64,000 nucleotides of DNA from Paenibacillus oryzisoli (GTDB taxonomy: Bacteria > Bacillota > Bacilli > Paenibacillales > NBRC-103111). Shown here piece after piece: positions 1 through 9,060 of this stretch. The DNA lies in contig NZ_LYPB01000050.1 in NCBI RefSeq assembly GCF_001653565.1, positions 124,001 through 188,000 on the forward strand, read 5' to 3'. Made by a program: the position numbers and the translations under genes. Position 1 is the first letter of the stretch. Every line of letters begins with the position of its first letter. Under the pieces are notes generated by a model. The model ran no database searches and was not told the origin of the DNA. It was given only the letters and a program-made list of their open reading frames with translations.

Positions 1-764
1 ATCTGCCCTATGGAGCGAAAGCGGCGGAGCTTGCTCTAGAAACCCTCTTCTACGAAGATGACACTAGATTGCTTTCTTCACAGGAGCAATCAGAACGTGT
101 AACGATATCTTCCTTTCGCTGGGAATCGGAGGTTCAACAAATTGTCAGCCGGATGGAGCTCGGAGATTTTGATCTGGCCAAGGATGTACTCATGCAGTTG
201 TTGCATCGTTTGGAGATGCTTCAGGCGAGACCTGTGATCGTGAAAGATGTCTGTAAAAAAATCGTTACGGCTATGGAAGCTGCATTTCGCGACTTTGCTG
301 AAGCCTCAGCCATCAAGGATCCGAACGAGCAAGATTTAATTGCATCGATCGATCACGCTCCCACCATGAAAGATCTTATTGGGCTGCTCGCCGATGATTT
401 TCTGAATCGAACAGCCACGATTCAGAATCGTAGAAGCACGAGAAGCATTCGTACGATCGAAATCGCCAAAGATTTTATCCAGCAGCACTACCGCGAGGAC
501 TTGATGCTTCAAACCGTTGCTGACCGAGTATACCTGAATCCCTTCTATTTCAGTAAGTTGTTCAAAGATCAGACCGGGAAAAGCTTTACGAATTTCCTCA
601 TGGAGGTTCGCATTCAGGAAGCAAAGAAACTGCTGGCGATGCCTGAAATTAAGGTGTACGAAGTTGGAGGTATGGTTGGCTATGACGAACCGGAATCATT
701 CAGCCGGGCCTTCAAGAAATTGGTAGGTGTGTCGCCTACAGAATACAGAAAGAAGATTAAGTAG
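1..764 (+). CDS. Response regulator with AraC-type DNA-binding domain, C-terminal part (5' end outside window)
   Basis: The reading frame is open from position 3, with no stop before 764, so the gene begins upstream of the window. The last 100 residues form a classic AraC/XylS double helix-turn-helix: DFIQQHYREDLMLQTVADRV, then YFSKLFKDQTGKSF, and finally VGYDEPESFSRAFKKLVGVS and the PTEYRK signature. The preceding stretch resembles the linker of YesN-type regulators, whose receiver domain would lie upstream. Such regulators pair with a YesM-type sensor kinase and switch on the neighbouring sugar transporter. The gene ends 130 bp before the binding-protein gene on the same strand, so that locus is its likely target (inference). 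Confidence 0.88.
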   Translation, partial: LPYGAKAAELALETLFYEDDTRLLSSQEQSERVTISSFRWESEVQQIVSRMELGDFDLAKDVLMQLLHRLEMLQARPVIVKDVCKKIVTAMEAAFRDFAEASAIKDPNEQDLIASIDHAPTMKDLIGLLADDFLNRTATIQNRRSTRSIRTIEIAKDFIQQHYREDLMLQTVADRVYLNPFYFSKLFKDQTGKSFTNFLMEVRIQEAKKLLAMPEIKVYEVGGMVGYDEPESFSRAFKKLVGVSPTEYRKKIK

Positions 765-821
765 CGGATAATTCTAATGATAGGTTAAGAAATCCAATAT
801 CAGGTCATTCAATTGGTTTTG

Positions 822-835
822 TGAAAACGCTTAAA
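822..835 (+). promoter_or_regulatory. cre-like box (CcpA site) upstream of the sugar-binding protein gene
   Basis: TGAAAACGCTTAAA matches the Gram-positive cre consensus TGWAARCGYTWNCW at 13 of 14 positions. It lies about 60 bp before the start codon at 894, in the spacer between a weak TTGGTT and TATAGG that could be the -35 and -10 elements. It predicts carbon catabolite repression of the PL8/GH88 locus. Confidence 0.5.
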
Positions 836-893
836 ATATAGGTATCAGAGGATGCATCCCGCTGAACAGGAACATATATACAAGGAGGTCATT

Positions 894-2186
894 ATGAAAA
901 GATTGCTCACTTTCGCTTTTTCTCTCAGTCTTGTTGTGCCGGTCGTCGCATGTTCAAATGGCCAAAGCGTGTCGCCCGCTTCCACCCCAGCGGCCACTGC
1001 AGCAGCCACTGCGAAGCCGACTCCCGATGCTAATAATTTGCAGGGTAAGATCGTATTCGGCACCCATCGTACGGATATTGCTGAAACCAAAATTAAAGCG
1101 CTTGCAGACGAGTTTATGAAAGCGAATCCAGGGGTTCAAGTTACGATCGAATCTTATAAAGATTGGAAGCAAATCTTAAAGACTCGTGCAGCAGCCAGCG
1201 AATTGCCGGATGTTACGATTGCCCTTCCCGAAATTACAAAGGCTGATCTACCTAAGTATTATATGCCATTGGATGATTTGGGCTATAACAAGGATAATCT
1301 GTGGTTTTATGCAAGCGGTTTAGGCGAAGACGGGAAGTTGTATAAGGTCAACTCTGGCGCGGCATACCTAGGCGTAGTATATAGCAAGACCGCATTCCAG
1401 GCGGCAGGGATCACTAAAACGCCAACTACCACGGAAGAATTGTTCGCCGCATTCCAAAAGCTGAAGGACAAAGGCATTATTCCTCTAGGTACGGGTTTTA
1501 AAGACGCGTTTACACTCGATCCTTATTTCTTCCAATACACACATGTGAGCACAGGCAACGCGAATTGGAGAAACGACTTGATTGCCAAAGCCGGAGACCT
1601 CTTCAACACCGAGTTTCTCAAAGGCTTCAATCTGGCAAGGGAGGCTTACCAGAAGGGATTCACAGAACCTGATCTGATGTCAGCAAACTGGGAACAGACC
1701 AAAAAGGATCTGGCGGCAGGCAAGGTCGGTATGATGTTTATGGCGGATTGGCTTGTTCCACAGTTGATCGACCTAGGTGCTAAATCGGATGCAGTCGGCA
1801 TGTTTCCCCACCCGGAATCGAAAGCTGTTTATGTCGGACCAGACAAACCGTTTGTCGTATCCAAGAACACGAAATACCCAGAAGCCAGCAAAGCATTTGT
1901 GAAATTCATGCTCACCAACAGCCGTTATGCACAGGCTAGTGGTGTGAATTCTTCCATCAAAGGAGATAAAGCTGTCATTCCGGGAGTAGAAGAATTGTTG
2001 TTATCCAAACTGCCGATTATAGAAGACACAGCTGTGGACATTAAGTTCCAAGACACCCTGAATAAATCCCAAATCAATCTTTCGCAGGTTGTTCAGGAGT
2101 ATATGCTGAGCAAGAATACGGATGACGTGGTGAAAAAGTACAATGACAAATGGCAAAAAGCACGATTAGAGGTTCTAGGAAAATGA
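894..2186 (+). CDS. Extracellular sugar-binding lipoprotein of a carbohydrate ABC transporter
   Basis: This is a 430-residue family 1 solute-binding protein that captures oligosaccharides outside the cell for the permeases just downstream. The ATG at 894 follows AAGGAGG at a good distance and gives a clean lipoprotein signal (MKRLLTFAFSLSLVVPVVAC) whose lipobox VVAC would be lipidated at Cys20; the ATG at 852 has no comparable site. A low-complexity Ala/Pro/Thr linker follows the cysteine. Internal segments such as LADEFMKANPGVQVTIESY and AAGKVGMMFMADW are typical of the family. Given the adjacent PL8 lyase and GH88 hydrolase, the likely cargo is an unsaturated uronic-acid-containing oligosaccharide (inference). 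Confidence 0.92.
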   Translation: MKRLLTFAFSLSLVVPVVACSNGQSVSPASTPAATAAATAKPTPDANNLQGKIVFGTHRTDIAETKIKALADEFMKANPGVQVTIESYKDWKQILKTRAAASELPDVTIALPEITKADLPKYYMPLDDLGYNKDNLWFYASGLGEDGKLYKVNSGAAYLGVVYSKTAFQAAGITKTPTTTEELFAAFQKLKDKGIIPLGTGFKDAFTLDPYFFQYTHVSTGNANWRNDLIAKAGDLFNTEFLKGFNLAREAYQKGFTEPDLMSANWEQTKKDLAAGKVGMMFMADWLVPQLIDLGAKSDAVGMFPHPESKAVYVGPDKPFVVSKNTKYPEASKAFVKFMLTNSRYAQASGVNSSIKGDKAVIPGVEELLLSKLPIIEDTAVDIKFQDTLNKSQINLSQVVQEYMLSKNTDDVVKKYNDKWQKARLEVLGK

Positions 2187-2201
2187 CGTAGCTGCACTGT
2201 T

Positions 2202-2238
2202 CAGAAGATGGGTTCAACTTGGATCCATCTTCTGTTTT
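2202..2238 (+). terminator. Hairpin between binding-protein and permease genes (attenuator or mRNA stabiliser)
   Basis: A perfect 10-bp stem, CAGAAGATGG paired with CCATCTTCTG, is followed by TTTT. The T-run is short, so partial read-through into the permeases is expected. This arrangement usually keeps binding-protein mRNA in excess over permease mRNA. Confidence 0.6.
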
Positions 2239-2267
2239 AAAATCTGGATATAAAGAAGGATGGAGTT

Positions 2268-3170
2268 ATGAGAGAGAACAGCTTCAGAAGGATACGAAGT
2301 TACGACTATCAGAAAGGTTTGACCATACTGGCGTTTTTGGTCGTGCCGGTCCTGCTCCTGATAACTTTTACGTACCTGCCTGCCCTTAAACTGTTTCAAA
2401 TGAGCCTCTCGAAATGGGACGGTATATCTCCGGATATGCAGTTTGTCGGGTTCAAAAACTACTTGGAAGTATTCGAGGATGCTGATGTCTGGATTGCGGT
2501 CAAAAACAACGGGGCTTATATTGTGGCCATGCTTGTTCAGAACGTGATTGGTTTGTATTTTGCCATTATCCTCAGCACAAAGATGAAAGGCAAAAACTTC
2601 TTTCGTTCCGTTCTGTTCATGCCGAACATTCTCAACGGCATCGCGATCGCATTCATGTTCAATTATTTGTACAACTACACCAACAGTCCGCTAAATGCTG
2701 CGCTGAAGTGGATCGGCATGAACCCCGTGCACTGGCTGCCGGAGAATTATCTGATTAATTTCTCCCTTGCTTTCATCGGCACATGGATGTTCACTGGCTG
2801 GTGTATGGTCGTCTATCTCGCTGGCTTGCAGTCCATTCCAAAGGACGTATATGAAGCAGCCAGTATCGATGGGGCCAACTTTCATCAGATGATTCGCTAT
2901 ATGATTATTCCTAACATCATAACCGTGTTCGAGCTTAATCTGTTCCTCGGAATTAACGGAGCACTGCAGGCCTACTTCCAACCCTTTGTCCTGACAAAGG
3001 GCGGTCCTTACGGCCTGAGCGATACATTCGTCTCCAAATCCTTGGCCATCGCGTTCGAGTTCAGCAACTATGGCAAAGCTGCAGCAATGGCTGTGGTCAT
3101 GCTGATCATAGTATCTATTGTGGTTGGTCTGCAAAGAATCTGGTTATCGAAAGGAGAGCGGCAGATATGA
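2268..3170 (+). CDS. Sugar ABC transporter permease (UgpA/LacF type)
   Basis: This 300-residue inner-membrane permease carries a first hydrophobic segment at about residues 17-40 and the family's cytoplasmic EAA loop: DVYEAASIDGANFHQMIRYM followed by IIPNI, which docks to the ATPase. The start has an AAGGATGGAG-like site upstream. The gene overlaps the next permease by 4 bp (ATGA), showing translational coupling. It should form a heterodimer with that protein. No ATP-binding subunit is encoded nearby, so a shared MsmK-type ATPase encoded elsewhere is expected (known for this family, inferred here). Confidence 0.92.
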   Translation: MRENSFRRIRSYDYQKGLTILAFLVVPVLLLITFTYLPALKLFQMSLSKWDGISPDMQFVGFKNYLEVFEDADVWIAVKNNGAYIVAMLVQNVIGLYFAIILSTKMKGKNFFRSVLFMPNILNGIAIAFMFNYLYNYTNSPLNAALKWIGMNPVHWLPENYLINFSLAFIGTWMFTGWCMVVYLAGLQSIPKDVYEAASIDGANFHQMIRYMIIPNIITVFELNLFLGINGALQAYFQPFVLTKGGPYGLSDTFVSKSLAIAFEFSNYGKAAAMAVVMLIIVSIVVGLQRIWLSKGERQI

Positions 3171-4027
3171 AGAAACACGCAACCGACATCGGGTTGGAAA
3201 TTAACCACCCTCTCCTGAAGCTATTCAATTATGCCATGGCTTTAATCGGGGTCGCGATTATTATGATGCCGCTCTTCATCATCCTAAACGTCTCGCTGAA
3301 GACCAGTGAGGAGTATGGGCTGAAAGGTTTTATGGCGTTACCAGACAATCTGTTTAACTTCGATAACTACATGAAAGCCATTAAGCAAGGCAAAATGCTT
3401 TCTGCTTTCGTGAATTCCACAGCTCAAGTTGCGGTAGGTGTAACCGGAAGCGTATTGCTTGGTTCCATGGCCTCGTATGTCCTGAACCGTTTTGACTTCC
3501 GTTTCAAAAAAATCATCATTACGGCTTTTGTCGCTTCCGTCCTCATTCCCCATGTTCTGACATCCGTGTCAACGTTCATGGTCATCAAATCCTTGGGATT
3601 GTTCAATACAAGAGAGGCCGGTTTTCTCCTGTACACAGGCGCGGATGTCGTTGGCATTTATATTTTTCTTCAGTTCCTGGAGAAGATCCCGAAGCATATG
3701 GATGAGAGCGCGAAGATTGATGGAGCTTCCTACTTCCGCATTTACTGGTCCGTTATTCTGCCTCAAATGATGCCCGGCATCGCGACAGTTGTTATTCTGA
3801 AGACGATTTCTATCTATAACGACTTCCTGAATCCGTATTTGTTTATGCCGAAGACCTCTCTGCGAACAGTCACCGTCGCTCTTAACTCTTTTTCCAGCGA
3901 AAATGCGACCGATTGGCCTGTCATGTCGGCTGCCATTGTAACAGTCCTCATTCCCACTTTACTGCTCTATCTCTTCCTGCAACGGTTCATTATTTCCGGC
4001 GTATCTGATGGATCGATGAAAGGTTAA
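3167..4027 (+). CDS. Sugar ABC transporter permease (UgpE/MalG type)
   Basis: This is the second permease subunit, 286 residues. It has an N-terminal membrane segment at about residues 20-42 and the EAA loop HMDESAKIDGASYFRIYWSV followed by ILPQMMPG. The C-terminus, QRFIISGVSDGSMKG, is the usual ending of MalG-like permeases. It starts within the stop of the upstream permease, so the two are made together. It is followed after 45 bp by the PL8 lyase gene, which supports a role in importing the oligosaccharides that enzyme releases. Confidence 0.92.
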   Translation: MKKHATDIGLEINHPLLKLFNYAMALIGVAIIMMPLFIILNVSLKTSEEYGLKGFMALPDNLFNFDNYMKAIKQGKMLSAFVNSTAQVAVGVTGSVLLGSMASYVLNRFDFRFKKIIITAFVASVLIPHVLTSVSTFMVIKSLGLFNTREAGFLLYTGADVVGIYIFLQFLEKIPKHMDESAKIDGASYFRIYWSVILPQMMPGIATVVILKTISIYNDFLNPYLFMPKTSLRTVTVALNSFSSENATDWPVMSAAIVTVLIPTLLLYLFLQRFIISGVSDGSMKG

Positions 4028-4072
4028 GCGACCGGAGATTCAATTTTTAAACTCTATAATGGTGGAGGTATT

Positions 4073-7000
4073 ATGATGAAAAAGTGTATTGCAACCCTAA
4101 TGGCAAGCTTGTTATTGATGACATCCTTGCCGATAAGTGTTCTTGGTGCAACGACGATCGCTATTTCAGACACCTTCGACTACCCGTCCAAAACGGAGGC
4201 TGCTGCCGCTTGGGGGCGTGCAAATGGAACAACAATTGAAACGGATAGCACCATGCCGACTAATAAAGTAGCAAGAGTAGCCAGTCCATCAGGAGATTTT
4301 CAAATTAGATCGGGTTTCCCGCACTATACCCCACTCAATGCTTCAACAGGCAAAGTCATCTTGAGTGCAGATGTCAAAATGGGAGCCAACTTAACCGGAA
4401 AAGCTTTGGGTTTTAAAGTTGGAAGTTCGACCTGGTATCAGCCTCTTGACATGTTCTCGACAGGCATCATTAAAAGTTTCAACTCCGATATTTTCGATTC
4501 GGTCACTTCATCGGTGTACGTCATAAACAACCAGTGGCATAACATCCAAGTTGCCTTGGATTTAAGCAACCGAAGCACGATCGGTGCAAGAGCATTTCTC
4601 GATGGAAGGGCAATATCTTCAAATATCCCCCTTGTTGATGGGACCTTGCAAGGTGTGCAATTTATTAATACTGCAGGCACCTCTTATGATATCGATAATT
4701 TCAAATTAATCCGGTACACACCAGAATCGTCCATTGACGCAAGCTTCAAGCTCAACGGCAGTAGTGTGACAAGCGGCGTATCTGATATTCCGGTTACGGG
4801 GACTACGCTTGATGTCGCTTTTAGTGATTTGCATATGAATGAAAGCACTTTCAACGCCAGTACTATTACGATTACTCCAGCGGCTCCTGGTGCAATAACT
4901 TCCATAGGCATGGATGGTGTATACAATATCAACTTTGCGACTCTTCAGCCTGCAACAACATATACCGTAACTGTCAGTAACGGTGTAGAAAATGTATTTG
5001 GGCAAAAGGCGACGCCAAAAAGCATTTCCTTCACTACTGTGGATCCTCCCATTTTATCCAGTTATAAGCTCAATGGTGCAGTATCAACAGGCGGCAATAC
5101 GGGGCTGCCCCCTATCGGAACCTATGTTGATATTGCATTTAGTGGTTGGGATGTAGCGGAAAGCACGATAAACAATAGTACGATTACCGTATCACCGGCA
5201 CCACCGGGGGCCGTATCCTACTCCGTAACGGATAATCACCTTAGACTTGATTTTAGTGAACTCAATTCTGCCACGACGTACACTGTTTCGGTAACCGATG
5301 GTGTGAAGAGTACTTATGGTAAAGGAGCAACGCCAAGCAGCTTCTCATTTACAACATCCGATTCTACCATTTCTGCAAATTACCAAATTAATGGCACCGC
5401 TGCAGCAGCAGTTGGCACTATAGGCGTGCCGACGACTGGAAGTTACGTAGACATCGTCTTCTCTGAGGCCGACATGAATCCAAATACTTTTAATTCAAGT
5501 ACGATGATAATTTCGCCCGCATTGCCCGGTACAGCGGCATACAGCTGTTCGGGAGACACCTGCAGAATCAGTCTATCTTCACTTGAACCGGCAACAACCT
5601 ATACGTTGGCACTGACAAACGGCGTGAAGAATTTGTTAGGGTACAAGGCAATCCCAAGCAGTCTACAATTTACAACTGCTGGAGTCGGAAATCCTGGAGG
5701 TCAAGAGGTCGCCGCCGTCTATTTACACGAGGGATTTAGTACTTATGCAAGCGGCATGCCCTCTGGATGGCAGTCCGCAGGCGGTTCTCAAATGTCTCCC
5801 TACACCGTTGACGCCGCACATGGTATCAGTTTTAGAACGGAACCTAATACCGTTACCAAGGACGTCAACATCCTGAAATCTTTCAAAACGCCGCTAACCG
5901 GCAGTGTAGTCATGGAAGTCAGTGTATACCCCGACGATACGAGCAGTGAAAGAGTTATCTATGCCGTCAAGGATACAGCTGGACATGAAAATATATTCAT
6001 CATGCTCGATAAAGACGGCAAAGTGGTAACGATGCCCAATAAAGTCCAAATTGCCTCCTATGAAGCTAAGAAATGGACCACTTTCCACATCGTGGCCAAG
6101 CTTGAATCCAAGAAATTCGATCTCTATATGAATGGCGTAAGGATCCTTACCGATTATGCATTCCCAGAGCCGGCCATCGACAACATCTTCTCTGTAGCAT
6201 TCAAATCCTGGAATCGAGGGATTTCTTTCTATGATGATATCAAGATGTATGAGAGCACAGCACCGCTTACGGCTGCACAATTTGGCACCTTGCTTTCCAG
6301 GCAAAGCGAGAGATTAACGGATGAGCAAATCATGCATAACAAAATCAAGAATGCCGTCGTCATGGTTCCTAGATCCCAAAATGCCTATGTCAATGATGTG
6401 AAGACCGTTATTTCCACGAATTCCTTACTAACGCCTATAAGCAAAGATGGGAAAATATATGTGCCTGCCCAATTTCTGATTGAGAAGCTTCAAGTGGGTG
6501 GAAGTTTTGTCGCGAGTGCGGGCAGCAAGAACTATCTGTATAACGGGAACAGCGGCAGCTTTTCTGTCGAAGCGATTGCAGGGGATGGCGATGTTTTGGT
6601 GCCGGCAGCGGAGTTTGCACAAATCATCGGCAAAGAATTATTTACCAGTAGTCAAGATCTCATCATCTTCAGCTCCACAGCCCATATTTTCGATCCCGTG
6701 AAGGACGCCTATAGTTTAAAGGACCTTTATACACTTGTTACCTACAATTCGATTGATGTAAGCCAGCTGACACCGCAAATCTATCAACTGCTGCGTGATA
6801 AATGGAAATATCGTCTCATTGGGGACGGTACCCATGATATGAATGATCCGGATATTATTGCGATGGTCGAGGCGGCGAATGATTCGGCACAAAGCTTATG
6901 GGACTCACTTATACAAGGTGGCAGTGAACGCAGCTATCTTTGGAATGACGACACCAAAAGAACGGATTTATCCAAATATGTCACTCAAAATTATGACAGA

Positions 7001-9034
7001 GTTAAGAAAATGGCGATCGCTTATAATCTTGTCGGCAGCGAGCTGTATATGAACCAAGCCCTGAAAGCCGATATCCTTTCTGCTCTTGATTGGCTGAATG
7101 ACAATCGATACAGAAAAGATAAACCGCCCTATGATAACTGGTGGGAATGGGAAATCGGTACGCCTGGGACGTTAAATGACATTCTGGTCCTCATGTATGA
7201 TGAATTATCAGCAGCGCAAATCAAGGAAAATACCGATGCGATTGATTATTACATTCCTAAAGTTCCTGATGGCGATGCGGGTGCCAATCTGGTTTGGCGT
7301 GCCATGGCCATTGCTGTCCGGGCGATCATAGCCCAGGACGTGGATAAGGTTATTGCGGGAAGGGACGCCCTGATGTCTGTGTTTGATTATACTACCGCAG
7401 GGGACGGTTTCTATGAGGATGGGTCCTTTATCCAGCATCAAAAGCATTCCTATACCATGGGCTATGGCAAATCCATGCTGCTTGATCTATCCAGTGCGAT
7501 GTACTTCTTTGAAAACACCCTGTTTGCTATCTCAACTCCCAGCAAGAATAACATCTATGACTGGATTCGGGAAGGCTTTGAACCACTAATGTATCAAGGT
7601 GTTGGGATGTGGATGGCAAGTGGCCGTGAACTCGCAAGAGAGCCCTATGACGACCATTATATTGGAAACAGGGTCATTCGAGGTGTTGTCACAACGTCCA
7701 TGTTTGCGCCTGACAGCTTAAAGCCGTGGATTCAATCTATGGCTAAAGGATGGATCTTGGGAGACACTGCTCGTAACTTTTTTGCATCAGCCCCTTTCTA
7801 TCTCGTTACAGAAGCTAAGAAAATCGTGAATGATGCCAGTATCCCGGCAAAAGCTCCGTTGGTGCTTTACAAACAATATGCTGCCATGGATGAAGCAGTG
7901 ATGAGAAGAGATGGCTATGCCTTCGCCGTGACGATGTCATCTTCAAGAATTGGCAATTTCGAGTCTTTCAGCGGTGAAAACGTACGGAACTGGTATCAGA
8001 ATGAAGGTATGACCTATCTCTACAACGATTTGGAGCAATATTCAAACGATTATTGGCCTACTATCAACCCTTACAGGCTGCCGGGGATCACCGTGGATAA
8101 CAGACCTAAAGCAGATGGAGAAGGCTCTGGTAAAACCACAGGTCAGGATTTTGTCGGCGGAGTTGAAATTGATGGGTTGTACGGAGCTTCCGCAATGCAA
8201 CTGGATGCCTATAATTCAAGTCTAAGAGCCAAGAAATCGTGGTTTGTATTCGATGATGAAATCGTAAGCCTGGGAACGGACATCAACAGCAATGACAACT
8301 ATTCCGTTGAAACCATTGTTGAAAACCGCCAATTGAACGGAAGCGGTACTAATAAGCTTATCGTTAACGGTGTTGAGAAATCGTCAGCAATCCCTTATTC
8401 CGAAAATGTTGCGAATACAGGTTGGGCACACTTGCAGGGGAATGCCTCAGGAGCGGACATCGGCTATTACTTTCCTCAAGCTGGTAACGTTCAGTTTCTT
8501 CGCGAGACACGAACAGGTGCATGGTCCGACATTAACAAAAACACAAGCTATGGTAGTACGACTCAAAAAACCAAGAACTATATGAACATTTGGTTCAATC
8601 ATGGTACGCAGCCTGTTAACAGCAGCTATTCCTATGTTCTTCTGCCGAATAAGACCGCCACTCAGACACAACAATATTCAGCGAATCCGGATATTGAGAT
8701 TTTGAGAAATGATGCCCAGGTTCAGGCTGTTCATGAGAATCAGACCCGTACGACAGCTTATATGTTCTGGCAGCCCGGACAGGAAGGAATCCTACACAGT
8801 TACAATCCTGCTGCGGTAGGTCTAAGAATCAAAGATAACAAGCTTGTTGTATCTGCATCTGATCCAACTCAGAAACAGCAAAAGATTGTACTTGAGATCA
8901 ATAATCCTTTACTTGAGCTTGTATCAAAAGACGACGCCATGACCGTAACACGAACAGCCTCTGGGGTTCGAATAGAGATCGCTACATTAGGTTCTCTTGG
9001 CAAGACCTATAAAGCAGAATTTGTAATGGAATAG
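4073..9034 (+). CDS. Secreted polysaccharide lyase family 8 (hyaluronate, chondroitin or xanthan lyase-like), multidomain
   Basis: This 1653-residue exported enzyme would cleave uronic-acid polysaccharides by beta-elimination. A signal peptide covers roughly residues 1-25 (start at 4073 or the adjacent ATG at 4076, after GGAGG). Then come a laminin-G-like region, three bacterial Ig-like repeats (about 215-535, each ending in ATTYT...NG...), a second jelly-roll-like region (about 545-740), a copper-amine-oxidase-N-like domain (about 770-880), the alpha-toroid catalytic domain and a C-terminal beta region. PL8 hallmarks are NWWEWEIGTPGTLNDIL (about residue 1022, holding the catalytic Asn) and DGSFIQHQKHSYTMGYGK (about 1115, catalytic His and Tyr). 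The downstream GH88 gene acts on the unsaturated products. Substrate choice among hyaluronan, chondroitin and xanthan cannot be read from sequence. Confidence 0.88.
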   Translation: MMKKCIATLMASLLLMTSLPISVLGATTIAISDTFDYPSKTEAAAAWGRANGTTIETDSTMPTNKVARVASPSGDFQIRSGFPHYTPLNASTGKVILSADVKMGANLTGKALGFKVGSSTWYQPLDMFSTGIIKSFNSDIFDSVTSSVYVINNQWHNIQVALDLSNRSTIGARAFLDGRAISSNIPLVDGTLQGVQFINTAGTSYDIDNFKLIRYTPESSIDASFKLNGSSVTSGVSDIPVTGTTLDVAFSDLHMNESTFNASTITITPAAPGAITSIGMDGVYNINFATLQPATTYTVTVSNGVENVFGQKATPKSISFTTVDPPILSSYKLNGAVSTGGNTGLPPIGTYVDIAFSGWDVAESTINNSTITVSPAPPGAVSYSVTDNHLRLDFSELNSATTYTVSVTDGVKSTYGKGATPSSFSFTTSDSTISANYQINGTAAAAVGTIGVPTTGSYVDIVFSEADMNPNTFNSSTMIISPALPGTAAYSCSGDTCRISLSSLEPATTYTLALTNGVKNLLGYKAIPSSLQFTTAGVGNPGGQEVAAVYLHEGFSTYASGMPSGWQSAGGSQMSPYTVDAAHGISFRTEPNTVTKDVNILKSFKTPLTGSVVMEVSVYPDDTSSERVIYAVKDTAGHENIFIMLDKDGKVVTMPNKVQIASYEAKKWTTFHIVAKLESKKFDLYMNGVRILTDYAFPEPAIDNIFSVAFKSWNRGISFYDDIKMYESTAPLTAAQFGTLLSRQSERLTDEQIMHNKIKNAVVMVPRSQNAYVNDVKTVISTNSLLTPISKDGKIYVPAQFLIEKLQVGGSFVASAGSKNYLYNGNSGSFSVEAIAGDGDVLVPAAEFAQIIGKELFTSSQDLIIFSSTAHIFDPVKDAYSLKDLYTLVTYNSIDVSQLTPQIYQLLRDKWKYRLIGDGTHDMNDPDIIAMVEAANDSAQSLWDSLIQGGSERSYLWNDDTKRTDLSKYVTQNYDRVKKMAIAYNLVGSELYMNQALKADILSALDWLNDNRYRKDKPPYDNWWEWEIGTPGTLNDILVLMYDELSAAQIKENTDAIDYYIPKVPDGDAGANLVWRAMAIAVRAIIAQDVDKVIAGRDALMSVFDYTTAGDGFYEDGSFIQHQKHSYTMGYGKSMLLDLSSAMYFFENTLFAISTPSKNNIYDWIREGFEPLMYQGVGMWMASGRELAREPYDDHYIGNRVIRGVVTTSMFAPDSLKPWIQSMAKGWILGDTARNFFASAPFYLVTEAKKIVNDASIPAKAPLVLYKQYAAMDEAVMRRDGYAFAVTMSSSRIGNFESFSGENVRNWYQNEGMTYLYNDLEQYSNDYWPTINPYRLPGITVDNRPKADGEGSGKTTGQDFVGGVEIDGLYGASAMQLDAYNSSLRAKKSWFVFDDEIVSLGTDINSNDNYSVETIVENRQLNGSGTNKLIVNGVEKSSAIPYSENVANTGWAHLQGNASGADIGYYFPQAGNVQFLRETRTGAWSDINKNTSYGSTTQKTKNYMNIWFNHGTQPVNSSYSYVLLPNKTATQTQQYSANPDIEILRNDAQVQAVHENQTRTTAYMFWQPGQEGILHSYNPAAVGLRIKDNKLVVSASDPTQKQQKIVLEINNPLLELVSKDDAMTVTRTASGVRIEIATLGSLGKTYKAEFVME

Positions 9035-9060
9035 TAACAAATATGGAGGAAAAAGCGATA

